A DNA stretch of 54,225 bases from Oceanobacillus polygoni (GCF_008304605.1 NZ_PIJY01000023.1:76806-131030), one strand, 5' to 3'. Counted from the stretch's first letter, positions 1 to 8,600 are shown. Numbers and translations are program-made. The notes: generated by a model not told the origin, from the letters alone.

Positions 1-31
1 CAAATGTACAGGAAAAAAGGGTAGCTTTCAC

Positions 32-107
32 TTGAATAATAAACCGGTTACATATATTATAAGGATATAGGATTTAAATAGTTTGTTTGATAAACAAACT
101 ATTTAAA
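32..107 (+). promoter_or_regulatory. Promoter with cre site and ROK operator, upstream of gndA
   Basis: The -35 is TTGAAT (32-37) and the -10 is TATTAT (55-60), with a 17-nt spacer. A cre-like site (39-52, ending CGGTTACA) fills the spacer. Downstream lies a perfect inverted repeat with 16-bp arms (73-88 and 92-107) around a GAT centre; its core is TTTGTTT-GAT-AAACAAA. The layout matches the uxaC promoter almost base for base. It points at gndA, 420 nt away, with no convincing gene between. Binding by CcpA and by the ROK repressor encoded at 2002-3168 is inferred. Confidence 0.75.
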
Positions 108-527
108 TTTTTAAAAGGATTTGAATTTTTTAATTATACAATTGTATTGTTTGAAATTCCAATGGTTTTCGATGCGTGGTTTACATCAAGTTCGTCATGT
201 TGGGGATTGCTATTATAAGCGTAAGCGCTAATAGATTGTATATATTTTTTTAGATGCCCTACGAGGTTTAGTTTCGGTAAGGCAGATGGTATAATAAACT
301 ATTGACGAGGATAAACCAGGGTTGAAAAAACACAGTGTCCCATGTGAGCAATGAAAGGGATCAACTTATGGTTGTATCACGTGTAGATGAACGAAGTAGT
401 TCGGTTTTAATATCTAGTGTTAGAGGAATAGAAGGTATAAAACCTTACTGGAATAGGGTGTTAGGAAAGCGTTATAACATATTGTGTATGTATTTTTAAA
501 AATAAAGATATAAAGGAAGGTAATAAG
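108..527 (+). other. Long gndA leader with second candidate promoter
   Basis: A 420-nt stretch without a clear gene. It holds a second cre-like site (222-235) and an extended -10 (TGGTATAAT, -10 at 290-295) with a weak -35. Short inverted repeats at 254-283, and GGTTTA (266-271) with TAAACC further down, suggest folded RNA. A 43-codon reading frame (368-499) is preceded by AAAGGG, but its composition is not convincing. I see no known riboswitch. Confidence 0.4.
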
Positions 528-1937
528 ATGTCACAACAACAAATTGGTGTTATCGGTTTAGCGGTAATGGGGAAAAACTTAGCTTTAAATATTGAAAGCA
601 GAGGATATTCTGTAGCGGTATTTAACCGTTCTTATGAGAAAACAGAGGATTTCCTAGCAAATGAAGCACAAGGAAAGAACTTTGTTGGAGCGAAGACCAT
701 TGAAGAATTTGTTAATTCACTAGAAAAGCCTCGTAAAATTCTATTGATGGTAAAAGCAGGAGCAGCAACGGATGCAACAATTGAATCTTTACAACCTTAC
801 CTAGAAAAAGGCGATATTCTAATCGACGGCGGAAACACGTTGTTTGAAGATACGATGCGCCGTAATAAAATGCTTGATGAAACAGGTATCCACTTTATTG
901 GAACAGGAGTATCAGGTGGAGAAGAAGGCGCCCTAAATGGCCCATCGATGATGCCTGGTGGACAGAAAGAAGCTTATGAGCTTGTTGCCCCTATCTTTGA
1001 AGCTATTTCTGCAAAAGTAGACGGCGATCCGTGTGTGACATACATTGGACCAAATGGTGCGGGTCACTTCGTAAAAATGGTGCATAATGGAATTGAATAC
1101 GGTGATATGCAGTTAATTGCAGAAGCGTATGATATTTTAAAAAATGTACTTGACATGGACGCAAAAGAGCTTCATGAAGTATTTACAGAATGGAACAAAG
1201 GTGAGCTTGACAGTTACCTAATTGAAATTACTGCAGATATCTTTACAAAAACAGACGACGAAACTGGAAAACCTTTAGTAGATGTCATTATGGATAAAGC
1301 AGGCCAAAAAGGAACTGGAAAATGGACAAGTAAGAATGCTTTAGATCTTGGTGTTCCACTACCATTGATCACGGAATCTGTATTTGCACGATTCATCTCA
1401 TCCTTGAAGGACGAGCGTGTGAAAGCAAGTAACCAATTATCTGGTCCAAGCGTACAAAAACACGAAGGTAACCGCGAAGAGCTTATTGAAGCGGTTCGTA
1501 AAGCACTATATATGAGTAAGATTGTTTCTTACGCGCAAGGATTTGCTCAAATGCGTGCAGCTTCAGAGGAAAATGGCTGGGATCTTCAATATGGTGATAT
1601 TGCGATGATCTGGCGTGGTGGCTGTATTATCCGTGCAAACTTCCTGCAAAAAATTAAAGATGCATATGATCGTGAACCACAATTAGATAACTTAATGCTA
1701 GACCCTTATTTTAAAGAGGTTGTGGAGAACTATCAATCTGCATTACGTGAAGTTGTTGCGTTAGCAGTTCAAAACGGAATTGCTGCACCGACATTCTCTA
1801 GTGCGGTTGCTTACTATGATAGCTATCGTACAGCTGATCTACCAGCAAACCTAATTCAAGCACAACGTGACTACTTTGGTGCACATACGTATGAGCGCAA
1901 AGACAAAGAAGGTACGTTCCATACGAACTGGTTTTAA
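528..1937 (+). CDS. gndA: 6-phosphogluconate dehydrogenase, decarboxylating
   Basis: Oxidises and decarboxylates 6-phosphogluconate to ribulose 5-phosphate in the cytosolic pentose phosphate pathway. At 469 aa it has the full family length. The N-terminal nucleotide fold shows GLAVMGKN (residues 10-17); the substrate loop GVSGGEEGA is at 127-135; K183, H186, N187 and E190 sit at the positions of the known catalytic residues in [12 protein letters not shown]. The start has a strong AAGGAAGG ribosome site. Its promoter region carries the cre/ROK operator of the local sugar-acid regulon, so this copy probably handles gluconate made or imported by this locus. A convergent terminator follows. Confidence 0.97.
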   Translation: MSQQQIGVIGLAVMGKNLALNIESRGYSVAVFNRSYEKTEDFLANEAQGKNFVGAKTIEEFVNSLEKPRKILLMVKAGAATDATIESLQPYLEKGDILIDGGNTLFEDTMRRNKMLDETGIHFIGTGVSGGEEGALNGPSMMPGGQKEAYELVAPIFEAISAKVDGDPCVTYIGPNGAGHFVKMVHNGIEYGDMQLIAEAYDILKNVLDMDAKELHEVFTEWNKGELDSYLIEITADIFTKTDDETGKPLVDVIMDKAGQKGTGKWTSKNALDLGVPLPLITESVFARFISSLKDERVKASNQLSGPSVQKHEGNREELIEAVRKALYMSKIVSYAQGFAQMRAASEENGWDLQYGDIAMIWRGGCIIRANFLQKIKDAYDREPQLDNLMLDPYFKEVVENYQSALREVVALAVQNGIAAPTFSSAVAYYDSYRTADLPANLIQAQRDYFGAHTYERKDKEGTFHTNWF

Positions 1938-1954
1938 TCTGATATTAATGAAAT

Positions 1955-1992
1955 AACAAAACGCCCTAATCGATTGATTAGGGCGTTTTGTT
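1955..1992. terminator. Bidirectional terminator between gndA and the ROK gene
   Basis: Perfect 17-bp stem (1955-1971 with 1976-1992) around a GATT loop, GC-rich in the middle with A and T runs on the two outsides. It can serve both convergent genes. Confidence 0.9.
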
Positions 1993-2001
1993 TTAAGTAA
2001 T

Positions 2002-3168
2002 TTAGTTATCATCAATCGTAAATGTAACTTCCTGGACATCGAGGAAATGTTGAATCGCAAGTGCACATGCTCCTTGAACAATCGCATTTCTGCCTAAGTC
2101 AGATAGGACAATTTTACGATAGACACTAACAGAAGATTGGAGATTATTCTCGATTTCCTCTACAGCATTCGGGTATAAATGTAATAGCTCACTGTTTAAG
2201 ACTAATGTTTCTGGATTATAGGAATTAATCATATTATTAAGCCCAATAGAAACATAGTTAATAAATGTTTTCATTTCTGCAATCGTCGTGGGGTCTTTTT
2301 CTATTATTAATTGCTTCAAATCCTGATGGGTTAAATTTGGACGATCTAGCTTTTCTGCAAGATTTGAGAATACAGCAGGTTCTGCCGCATAAAGCTCCCA
2401 ACAGCCATGATTACCGCATTTGCAGGCTTTACCAAAAGGAGAAATAATCATATGCCCGATTTCACCAGCATAACCATCATGCCCTTTAACAAGATTACCG
2501 TTGTTCATGATTCCAGCACCAATACCAGAACTAAGGACAATGGCTAATAAATTGTTGCTGTGATGATGCTTGTATACTCTTTCAGCATAAACGGAAAGGT
2601 TGGCAGTATTTTCGATTGAAACATTGACATCTAATTCAGGCTCTATATCCAATTTTAAATCTTTGTTTTGCCATTGATATCTTGGAACGAAAAGAATGGA
2701 TTGATCATTATTCACCGTACCGTGAACACCAATAATTGTTTGGACCAGTCCATAATGACAGTTAGCATATTTTTTCTTGTATTTTTTAATCTGTTTGATT
2801 AAAATGTTTACGACTTCTTCATATTCTTCTGTATCAAGCTGAGTGGTATTTGTTTCCATTACATTCCCTTGAAGATCGGATATTCTATATTGAATTTCCT
2901 GATAATCAAGGTCAATTCCAAGTACATATCCTGCTTCTCCATTAATGGAGAGCATAATTGGGCGCCTTCCAACAGCATTATGTTCCTGCTGTGTTTCACA
3001 AACGAGCTTTTCTTCCAGTAGATCGACGACCTGAACCGAAATGGTTGCTTTATTCAATCCAGTAATCTTGGAAAGCTCGGCCCTAGATATGAAACCGTGT
3101 TCAATTATTTTTTGTAAAATGATGCTTCTGTTTATTTTTTTGATATAAGCTCCATCGCCTGTAACCAT
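2002..3168 (-). CDS. ROK-family transcriptional repressor (XylR/NagC type)
   Basis: The N-terminal winged helix-turn-helix (SRAELSKITGLNKATISVQV, roughly residues 30-50) is followed by a ROK sugar-kinase-like sensor fold with a glycine-rich SSGIGAGI segment and the zinc motif CKCGNHGCWE. The start chosen (3168, MVTGDGAY) has AAAGGGGG at good spacing; an in-frame ATG at 3189 has none. XylR relatives bind TTTGTTT/AAACAAA-type operators, and such operators occur just upstream of this gene and before most transport and catabolic operons of the window. I infer that this is the local repressor, autoregulated. The inducer is probably a sugar acid or hexuronate intermediate, but it cannot be read from sequence. 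Confidence 0.9.
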   Translation of the reverse strand: MVTGDGAYIKKINRSIILQKIIEHGFISRAELSKITGLNKATISVQVVDLLEEKLVCETQQEHNAVGRRPIMLSINGEAGYVLGIDLDYQEIQYRISDLQGNVMETNTTQLDTEEYEEVVNILIKQIKKYKKKYANCHYGLVQTIIGVHGTVNNDQSILFVPRYQWQNKDLKLDIEPELDVNVSIENTANLSVYAERVYKHHHSNNLLAIVLSSGIGAGIMNNGNLVKGHDGYAGEIGHMIISPFGKACKCGNHGCWELYAAEPAVFSNLAEKLDRPNLTHQDLKQLIIEKDPTTIAEMKTFINYVSIGLNNMINSYNPETLVLNSELLHLYPNAVEEIENNLQSSVSVYRKIVLSDLGRNAIVQGACALAIQHFLDVQEVTFTIDDN

Positions 3169-3219
3169 GATGTTTTCCCCCTTTGTCATAACGAAATGAG
3201 AATTATGTATAAAAACATG

Positions 3220-3248
3220 TTATTATTTGTTTAGTAAACAAATAATAA
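3220..3248. promoter_or_regulatory. ROK operator in the rok/larC divergent region
   Basis: Perfect inverted repeat with 13-bp arms (3220-3232 and 3236-3248) around AGT; core TTTGTTT-AGT-AAACAAA. It lies 51 bp before the ROK start codon and about 115 bp before larC, so it fits autoregulation plus control of the lar side. A cre-like sequence (3294-3307, TGAAAAGGCTTTCA) overlaps a TTGAAA box on the larC side. Confidence 0.75.
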
Positions 3249-3361
3249 ATCATTGCAAAAAAAATAAAAATCTGCCCACTATTGTGTTTTGTTTGAAAAG
3301 GCTTTCAAAAATGTTTTACATAAGTAATAATTCTATTATAACAAAAAAAGGAGATTTGGGA

Positions 3362-4210
3362 ATGAAAATTCTATATTTTGATTGTTTTTCTGGTGTAAGT
3401 GGAGATATGACGATTTCATCTTTGGTTGATGCGGGCGGTGATCCGATTCATTTGGAGAGTGAGTTAAAAAAATTGGGCATGGAAGATGAATATCAGTTAA
3501 AATGGAATAAGATTGTTAAAAATGGCATCACGAGTACGAAGTTTGATGTTGTACTTTTAAACGATGAAGAACATCATCACCATCATGATCATGCGCATAA
3601 TGAAGAACATCACGACCATCATGATCATGCGCATAATAATGAACATCATCACCATCATGATCATGCACATAACCATGGACATCATCATGACCATAGTCAT
3701 CGGTCCTATAAAGATATTGTAAAGCTGATTAAAGAAGCGGCCTTCTCTGAACCAGTAGAGGAAACAGCATTAAAGATTTTTAAGAAAATTGGAGAGGCAG
3801 AAGGGCGTATTCATGGAATGCCATTAGAAGATGTCCACTTTCATGAGGTGGGCGCAGTAGATTCCATTATAGATATTGTTGGAACAGCTGTATTGCTCCA
3901 TCAGATGGAGATTGATTCCGTGATAGCGGCTCCAGTTCCTGTTGGAAGCGGGAAGATACGAATTGATCATGGGGTATATCCAGTACCAGCGCCGGCTACA
4001 TTGGAGATTCTGCGTGGTGTACCAATTGCTGCTAGTGAGCTGAAAGCAGAATTGACAACGCCTACAGGAGCGGCGATTATCGCAGTTTTAGCAGAGGATT
4101 TTGGCAATGTGCCGACGATGAAAGTGAATGCAGTAGGATATGGAGCGGGTACGAAAACCTTCCCAGATCATCCAAATGTATTGCGAACCATTATAGGTGA
4201 GAGATATTAA
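3362..4210 (+). CDS. larC1: Nickel-pincer cofactor insertase, N-terminal half (LarC1)
   Basis: LarC inserts nickel into the pyridinium bis-thiocarboxylate mononucleotide to complete the LarA cofactor. This 282-aa protein is only the N-terminal LarC domain: it opens with the signature [16 protein letters not shown] and ends at [10 protein letters not shown]...HPNVLR, where single-chain LarC continues into the C-terminal domain. That half is encoded 5.4 kb away (9590-10069). Residues 71-113 are a histidine-rich loop (26 His in 43), built from a 12-residue repeat, a plausible nickel store. The start at 3362 follows AAAAAAGGAG; an upstream in-frame start would add an unconserved tail. mgsA follows 20 bp on. 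Confidence 0.93.
   Translation: MKILYFDCFSGVSGDMTISSLVDAGGDPIHLESELKKLGMEDEYQLKWNKIVKNGITSTKFDVVLLNDEEHHHHHDHAHNEEHHDHHDHAHNNEHHHHHDHAHNHGHHHDHSHRSYKDIVKLIKEAAFSEPVEETALKIFKKIGEAEGRIHGMPLEDVHFHEVGAVDSIIDIVGTAVLLHQMEIDSVIAAPVPVGSGKIRIDHGVYPVPAPATLEILRGVPIAASELKAELTTPTGAAIIAVLAEDFGNVPTMKVNAVGYGAGTKTFPDHPNVLRTIIGERY
3566..3700 (+). repeat. 36-bp tandem repeat encoding the His-rich loop of LarC1
   Basis: Three 36-bp units (3566-3601, 3602-3637, 3638-3673) and a partial fourth encode variants of [12 protein letters not shown]. The third-base differences between units are few, so the expansion looks recent. Confidence 0.9.
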
Positions 4211-4230
4211 TAGAAGAGAGGGGAATAACG

Positions 4231-4641
4231 ATGAAAATTGCATTGATTGCCCATGATAAAAAGAAAACGGACATGGTTCAGTTTACACAAGCTTATAAAC
4301 ATAGTCTGGAAAAACACGAGCTGTTTGCAACCGGTACGACGGGATTGAAAATTACGGAGAACACGGGCCTGCCCGTCCATCGTTTTCAGTCAGGACCACT
4401 TGGAGGAGATCAGCAAATTGGTGCAATGATCGCGGAGAATAAAATGGATATGGTTATTTTCTTCCGCGACCCACTGACAGCTCAACCACATGAGCCGGAT
4501 GTTTCGGCATTAATGCGCCTATGTGATGTGTACGCTGTTCCGTTAGCCACTAATATGGGAAGTGCTGAAGTGTTCATTCACGGTTTAGAGCGAGGCGATT
4601 TGCAATGGCGTGAAATTATTGCTGATAACCGAAGCGAGTAA
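4231..4641 (+). CDS. mgsA: Methylglyoxal synthase
   Basis: Converts dihydroxyacetone phosphate to methylglyoxal and phosphate, a cytosolic overflow branch of glycolysis. The 136-aa chain is close to the Bacillus enzyme in length and sequence: AHD near the N-terminus, ATGTTG (33-38), GPLGGDQQ with D60, and H87/D90 in QPHEPD at the places of the E. coli catalytic residues. In Bacillus the gene usually sits beside dapB. Here it follows larC1 by 20 bp with its own GAGAGGGG ribosome site, an unusual context. Methylglyoxal ends as lactate through glyoxalases, which would link it to a lactate-racemase reading of the lar genes; alternatively it is a safety valve for triose phosphate. Confidence 0.95.
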   Translation: MKIALIAHDKKKTDMVQFTQAYKHSLEKHELFATGTTGLKITENTGLPVHRFQSGPLGGDQQIGAMIAENKMDMVIFFRDPLTAQPHEPDVSALMRLCDVYAVPLATNMGSAEVFIHGLERGDLQWREIIADNRSE

Positions 4642-4649
4642 TAGCTAAA

Positions 4650-4695
4650 TGAAGGTTTCGACCAGTGAATATCAGTTGACTGTAAAAAACCTTCA
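4650..4695 (+). terminator. Hairpin after mgsA
   Basis: TGAAGGTTT (4650-4658) pairs with AAACCTTCA (4687-4695), with an inner CAGT/ACTG pairing. No clear T run follows, so termination is uncertain. Confidence 0.45.
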
Positions 4696-4711
4696 TGTTA
4701 TGCTTTCTATA

Positions 4712-4776
4712 TAATTTGTTTGGTAAACAAATTAATTAAAATGCTTTTTGAAAGGGATTACAAACCTTGGTTTTAT
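4712..4776 (+). promoter_or_regulatory. larA promoter region: ROK operator and cre-like site
   Basis: Operator TAATTTGTTT-GGT-AAACAAATTA (4712-4734, perfect 10-bp arms). Downstream a TTGAAA box (4748-4753) overlaps a cre-like site (4749-4762, central CG replaced by GG), and a weak -10 TTTTAT (4771-4776) lies 17 nt on. Unlike the other promoters, the operator is upstream of the -35. Confidence 0.6.
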
Positions 4777-4941
4777 AGATAGTAACGTACAAAACTATCT
4801 ATTTTCATAAGTGTAGCGAAGGCAACCGAAAAACTTACAAATGCCAAGTTTTCATATAACAACCAAAAGGTGTTTATCCTCAGATGATAGGGAATTATAG
4901 TATGTAGTTAGTTGTTATATATAAATTTATTCTGAAATGGA
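4766..4941 (+). ncRNA. Possible structured leader of larA
   Basis: Nested complementary segments: CTTGG (4766-4770) with CCAAG (about 4844-4848); ATAGATAGT (4775-4783) with ACTATCTAT (4794-4802); TAAGT with ACTTA inside; and ATATAACAAC (4854-4863) with GTTGTTATAT near 4911-4920. Together they suggest a multi-stem leader ahead of the larA start. I recognise no riboswitch family. Part of it (4814-4853) resembles another intergenic segment at 53280-53321. Confidence 0.35.
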
Positions 4942-4953
4942 GTGAATCGCTTT

Positions 4954-6216
4954 ATGAGCATTTTGCAGGAGTTATTACAGGATATTCCTGTACCAAAAAT
5001 GGCAAAAGTGAAGCAAACGTTTGACCGCACAAAAGAGGAAGACGTTGTTGGAACATTACAGGCACAGCTAGAACAGGTTAAAGATACTGTAAAGCCGGGC
5101 ATGGAGATTGCTATTGCTGTTGGGAGTCGTGGCGTAGATCGACTTGTTGATTTGACTGCAGTAACTGTTAAGTTTCTACAAGACTTAGGGGCAAAGCCTT
5201 TTATTGTTCCCTCAATGGGAAGTCATGGAGGAGCGACAGCGGAAGGGCAGAAGGCCGTACTGGAGCATTTAGGTGTTACAGAAGAGGCGGTAAATGCAGA
5301 AATTCGCTCTTCTATGGAAGTAGTCAAAATTGGCGAGCTTCCAAATGGTTTACCAGTTTACATTGATAAGCTTGCCTCACAGGCAGATGGCATCGTTGTC
5401 ATTAATCGTGTAAAGCCACATACAGCATTTCGCGGACCTGTAGAAAGTGGCATCATGAAAATGATTAGCATTGGTCTAGGAAAGCAAAAAGGAGCGGAAG
5501 CATGTCACCAATTAGGCTTTAAGCATATGGCTGAACACGTTCCTGCAATGGCTAAAATGACGATGGAGAAAATGCCGATCATATTCGCTGTAGCAACAGT
5601 TGAAAATGCATTTGATAAGGTTGCTAAAGTAGAAGTGCTTCGTCCAGAGAATATTGAAGCAAGAGAGACAGAGCTACAAAAGCTATCCAAGCAATTGCTT
5701 CCAAAGCTATTCTTTGAACAAATTGATGTACTCATCATTGATGAGATTGGTAAGAACATCAGTGGGGACGGAATGGACCCGAATATTACTGGTAGGTACC
5801 CGACACCATATGCACATGGTGGCCCGGATGTGTCAAAAATGGTCGTTCTAGATGTGACACCACAGTCAGAAGGAAATGCCAATGGGGTAGGAACTGCAGA
5901 TTTTACAACAGAGCGACTTGTGAACAAAATGGATAAGCATGGAACATATGCAAACGGATTAACCTCTACTGTTGTTGGACCGACACATATATCAACAACG
6001 TTGCCAAATGATAAAATGGCGATTCAGTCTGCTATCAAAACATGTAATATCCTTGACTTTACAAAGGTGAAATTAGTTCGAATCAAAAACACACTAGAAA
6101 TAAGTGAAATAGAAGTATCCGAAGCATTCCTTGAGCATGTGAAGGAGCATCAAAATTTAGAGCAAGTTTCAGAGCTGTATGAATTTGATTTAAATAAAGA
6201 AGGAAATTTATTTTAA
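4954..6216 (+). CDS. larA: LarA-family nickel-pincer 2-hydroxyacid racemase/epimerase
   Basis: LarA enzymes use a lysine-tethered nickel-pincer nucleotide to abstract and return hydride at C2 of 2-hydroxyacids. This 420-aa protein shows SHGGAT with H91, RVKPH with H156, GIMKM with K169 and ACHQ with H185. The 16-residue gap K169-H185 equals that between the cofactor-linked lysine and the nickel-ligand histidine of Lactobacillus LarA. The ATG at 4954 has GGAG in front; a GTG at 4942 has none. The neighbours are an SDR of the fructuronate-reductase kind, gluconate kinase and lar maturation genes. I infer a sugar-acid 2-epimerase, most likely D-mannonate/D-gluconate, an activity reported for some LarA homologues. 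Lactate or another hydroxyacid remains possible. Confidence 0.85.
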   Translation: MSILQELLQDIPVPKMAKVKQTFDRTKEEDVVGTLQAQLEQVKDTVKPGMEIAIAVGSRGVDRLVDLTAVTVKFLQDLGAKPFIVPSMGSHGGATAEGQKAVLEHLGVTEEAVNAEIRSSMEVVKIGELPNGLPVYIDKLASQADGIVVINRVKPHTAFRGPVESGIMKMISIGLGKQKGAEACHQLGFKHMAEHVPAMAKMTMEKMPIIFAVATVENAFDKVAKVEVLRPENIEARETELQKLSKQLLPKLFFEQIDVLIIDEIGKNISGDGMDPNITGRYPTPYAHGGPDVSKMVVLDVTPQSEGNANGVGTADFTTERLVNKMDKHGTYANGLTSTVVGPTHISTTLPNDKMAIQSAIKTCNILDFTKVKLVRIKNTLEISEIEVSEAFLEHVKEHQNLEQVSELYEFDLNKEGNLF

Positions 6217-6237
6217 TAAAAATTGGGGGAATTTGAG

Positions 6238-7008
6238 ATGAGTAATTTATTTGATTTAACAGGTAAAATCGCAGTTGCAATCGGTGGAAACAGTACACTA
6301 GGCGCTTCCATGGCAAAAGGACTTGCTGCACAAGGGGCAAAGTTAGCAATTGTTGGTCGTAATTTGGAAAAAGCAGAAGCAGTTGTAAAGGAAATTGAAG
6401 CAGATGGTGGAGCGGCAAAAGCTTTCCAAGCAGACGTTAGTGATTTGGAATCCGTAGAAAAAGCTGCAAAAGATATTGAAGCATGGTCTGGTGGCTGGGA
6501 TATCGTTTTAAACGCTCCTGGTAAAAATAGCTCTACACCGTTTCTTGAACTTGAAACGGATGAGTGGGATGACATTATGGATGTAAACTTACGCGGGCTT
6601 GTATTCGCTACACAAATTTTTGCTAAGCGTATGATTGAGCAAGAGCGTAAAGGAAGCATTATCAATATTTCATCTGTATCCTCAACAACACCATTGTCTC
6701 GCGTATTTACGTATTCAGCATCAAAAGCTGGTGTTAACAGTGTAACGCAATATTTGGCGAAGGAATTTGCACCACATGGTATTCGTGTAAATGCAATTAT
6801 TCCAGGCTTCTTCCCTGCAGAACAGAATCGTAAAATTCTGGATGAAGCTCGTATTGAATCGATTATGAATCATACACCAATGGAGCGATTCGGTGAACCG
6901 GAAGAGCTACAAGGTGCGGCAGTTTACCTTGCATCTGATAAAGCGTCTGGCTTTGTAACTGGCTCTTTACTCCGTGTTGACGGCGGTTACGGGAGCATGA
7001 CAATATAA
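6238..7008 (+). CDS. SDR oxidoreductase, likely fructuronate reductase (D-mannonate oxidoreductase)
   Basis: A 256-aa classical short-chain dehydrogenase. The cofactor loop is GGNSTLGASMA (16-26), an altered form of GxxxGxG; catalytic S near 146, Y159 and K163 are present in ISSVSS...YSASK. PGFFPAEQNR (189-198) resembles the segment in SDR-type D-mannonate oxidoreductases of Bacillus (YjmF/UxuB group). The start at 6238 has GGGGGA before it. It follows larA by 21 bp and precedes gluconate kinase, so reduction of D-fructuronate to D-mannonate (or 5-ketogluconate to gluconate) fits. The substrate is an inference; the fold is certain. Confidence 0.8.
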   Translation: MSNLFDLTGKIAVAIGGNSTLGASMAKGLAAQGAKLAIVGRNLEKAEAVVKEIEADGGAAKAFQADVSDLESVEKAAKDIEAWSGGWDIVLNAPGKNSSTPFLELETDEWDDIMDVNLRGLVFATQIFAKRMIEQERKGSIINISSVSSTTPLSRVFTYSASKAGVNSVTQYLAKEFAPHGIRVNAIIPGFFPAEQNRKILDEARIESIMNHTPMERFGEPEELQGAAVYLASDKASGFVTGSLLRVDGGYGSMTI

Positions 7009-7016
7009 AGAGATGA

Positions 7017-7043
7017 GGGGGCTCCTAAAGAGATGCGGAGCCT
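7017..7043 (+). other. Intercistronic hairpin before gluconate kinase
   Basis: GGCTCC (7020-7025) and GGAGCC (7037-7042) form a 6-bp GC stem over an 11-nt loop. The decamer TAAAGAGATG occurs twice, just before the stem and in its loop. There is no T run, so an mRNA-stabilising or processing hairpin is more likely than a terminator. Confidence 0.5.
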
Positions 7044-7077
7044 TTGGTTAATATGGTCTGTAAAGGATGAGATTGCT

Positions 7078-8556
7078 TTGAAAAGAAAATTAGTTATTGG
7101 ACTGGACATAGGGACGACAAGCGCAAAAGCTGTCGTCTTTGATATGAAAGGGAAGTTAATTGCAGAAGCAGAAGAAATGATTGAAACATATTACCCGCGA
7201 GCAGATTGGGTTGAACAGAGTCCGAAAGAAGTAGAAGCTGCTTGTTTAGTAGCGATGAAGCAGGTTGTAAAAAAAGCGAATGCAGATCAGGATGAGTTGC
7301 TTGCAACTGGGATATCTTGTGCGATGCACTCGCTCATTTGCATGGATGAGCAGTTCGAGCCATTATCTAACATGCTTATTTGGTCTGATGGAAGAAGTAG
7401 TAAACAAGCAGAAGAGCTGATGCAATCGGGGCAAGGGAAAGAAATTTATGCTCGTACTGGAACACCGATTCATCCGATGACACCGTTGATGAAGCTTCTT
7501 TGGATGCAGGAGAACAACTACGAGCCTTATGAAAAGGCAGCTTATTTCATGACAATGAAGGAATACTTGTTGCAAAAATGGTTTGGCAAACGTGCCATCG
7601 ATTATGCAATGGCATCTTCTACCGGTTTAATGAATGTGAAGGAATTAGATTGGGATAGCGCTGCACTTGCTGCTACCGGTGTTAAGCGTGAGCAGCTCTC
7701 TACGATTGTTGCTCCAACAGAGACGTTTACAAGCCTTGATGCACAGATTGCAGCGGAAATTGGAATTACTAGTGATCATCCATTTGTAATTGGAGCTGCT
7801 GATGGCCAATTAGCTAATCTTGGAAGTGGTGCAACAGCACCTGGAGAAGTAAATATCTCCGTTGGTACGAGTGGAGCAATTAGGCAGTTTGTTCAGGGAG
7901 CGCCAGTTAATGAGGTCATGGAAACATTTACGTATGCCTTTTCGGAAGAACGTTCCATTATAGGCGGGCCAACGAATAATGGTGGAATTGCGTTGCAATG
8001 GTTTAAGGATCTCATTGAATTTACTGGAACACATGATGAATTGCTTGCAGGTGCAGAAGATATTGAGCCAGGAGCAGAGGGAATTATTTTTCTGCCTTAT
8101 GTAAACGGAGAGCGCGCACCGCTTTGGAATCAAAAAGCAAGAGGAAACTTCTTTGGACTAAGCATCGGGCATAAAAAAGAGCATATGACGCGTGCTGTAT
8201 TAGAAGGAATCGCATTCAATATTTATCAAATTAGCAAGTCATTAGAGAAGATGGCAGGAGAATCGAAGAAAATCAGTGTAAATGGTGGGCTATCCAAATC
8301 TGAGCTTTGGGTACAAATTCTCGCTGATATTTTTGGTAGTGACATTTATATCTCGGATACACATCATAACGCCGCGTGGGGAGCTGCTTGGACGGCTTTA
8401 GTAGGCATTGATGAAGCTGATAACTTTGATGGAATTAAGGAGAATATGCCAGCAGAAAAAGTAATCCATTCAAACAAAGAAAATCATGAGATTTACTTAA
8501 AAATCTTTGAAAAGTATGAGAAAATGGTAAGTGACTTAATGGTGTATTTTAATTAA
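7078..8556 (+). CDS. gntK: Gluconate kinase, FGGY family
   Basis: Phosphorylates D-gluconate to 6-phosphogluconate with ATP, feeding GndA. The 492-aa chain has the FGGY layout: N-terminal phosphate loop GLDIGTTSAKAVVFD, mid-protein IGAADGQLANLGSG and SVGTSGA, then the C-terminal signature with NGGLSKSELWVQILAD and an AAWGAA segment. The best start is TTG at 7078 (KRKLVIGLDIG) behind AAAGGATG; an ATG at 7033 would add 15 residues with no ribosome site. It lies 69 bp after the SDR. Xylulokinase-like FGGY kinases look similar, but the sequence and the gntP/gndA company favour gluconate. Confidence 0.9.
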   Translation: MKRKLVIGLDIGTTSAKAVVFDMKGKLIAEAEEMIETYYPRADWVEQSPKEVEAACLVAMKQVVKKANADQDELLATGISCAMHSLICMDEQFEPLSNMLIWSDGRSSKQAEELMQSGQGKEIYARTGTPIHPMTPLMKLLWMQENNYEPYEKAAYFMTMKEYLLQKWFGKRAIDYAMASSTGLMNVKELDWDSAALAATGVKREQLSTIVAPTETFTSLDAQIAAEIGITSDHPFVIGAADGQLANLGSGATAPGEVNISVGTSGAIRQFVQGAPVNEVMETFTYAFSEERSIIGGPTNNGGIALQWFKDLIEFTGTHDELLAGAEDIEPGAEGIIFLPYVNGERAPLWNQKARGNFFGLSIGHKKEHMTRAVLEGIAFNIYQISKSLEKMAGESKKISVNGGLSKSELWVQILADIFGSDIYISDTHHNAAWGAAWTALVGIDEADNFDGIKENMPAEKVIHSNKENHEIYLKIFEKYEKMVSDLMVYFN

Positions 8557-8600
8557 AATCTTTTTGTTAACTGTGTTGCTTTTTATATCGAATATGAAAG

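Noticed and set aside
368..499. 43-codon frame in the gndA leader
   Set aside because: A weak ribosome site exists, but the peptide has no recognisable feature; kept only as a note.
3566..3700. CRISPR-like repeat array
   Set aside because: The 36-bp repeats are in frame inside larC1, contiguous and without spacers.
3362..4210. Programmed frameshift joining larC halves
   Set aside because: The second half is 5.4 kb away with its own ribosome site, so no frameshift can join them.
5505..5927. 140-codon minus-strand frame within larA
   Set aside because: Antisense shadow of a clear larA coding region, without family features.
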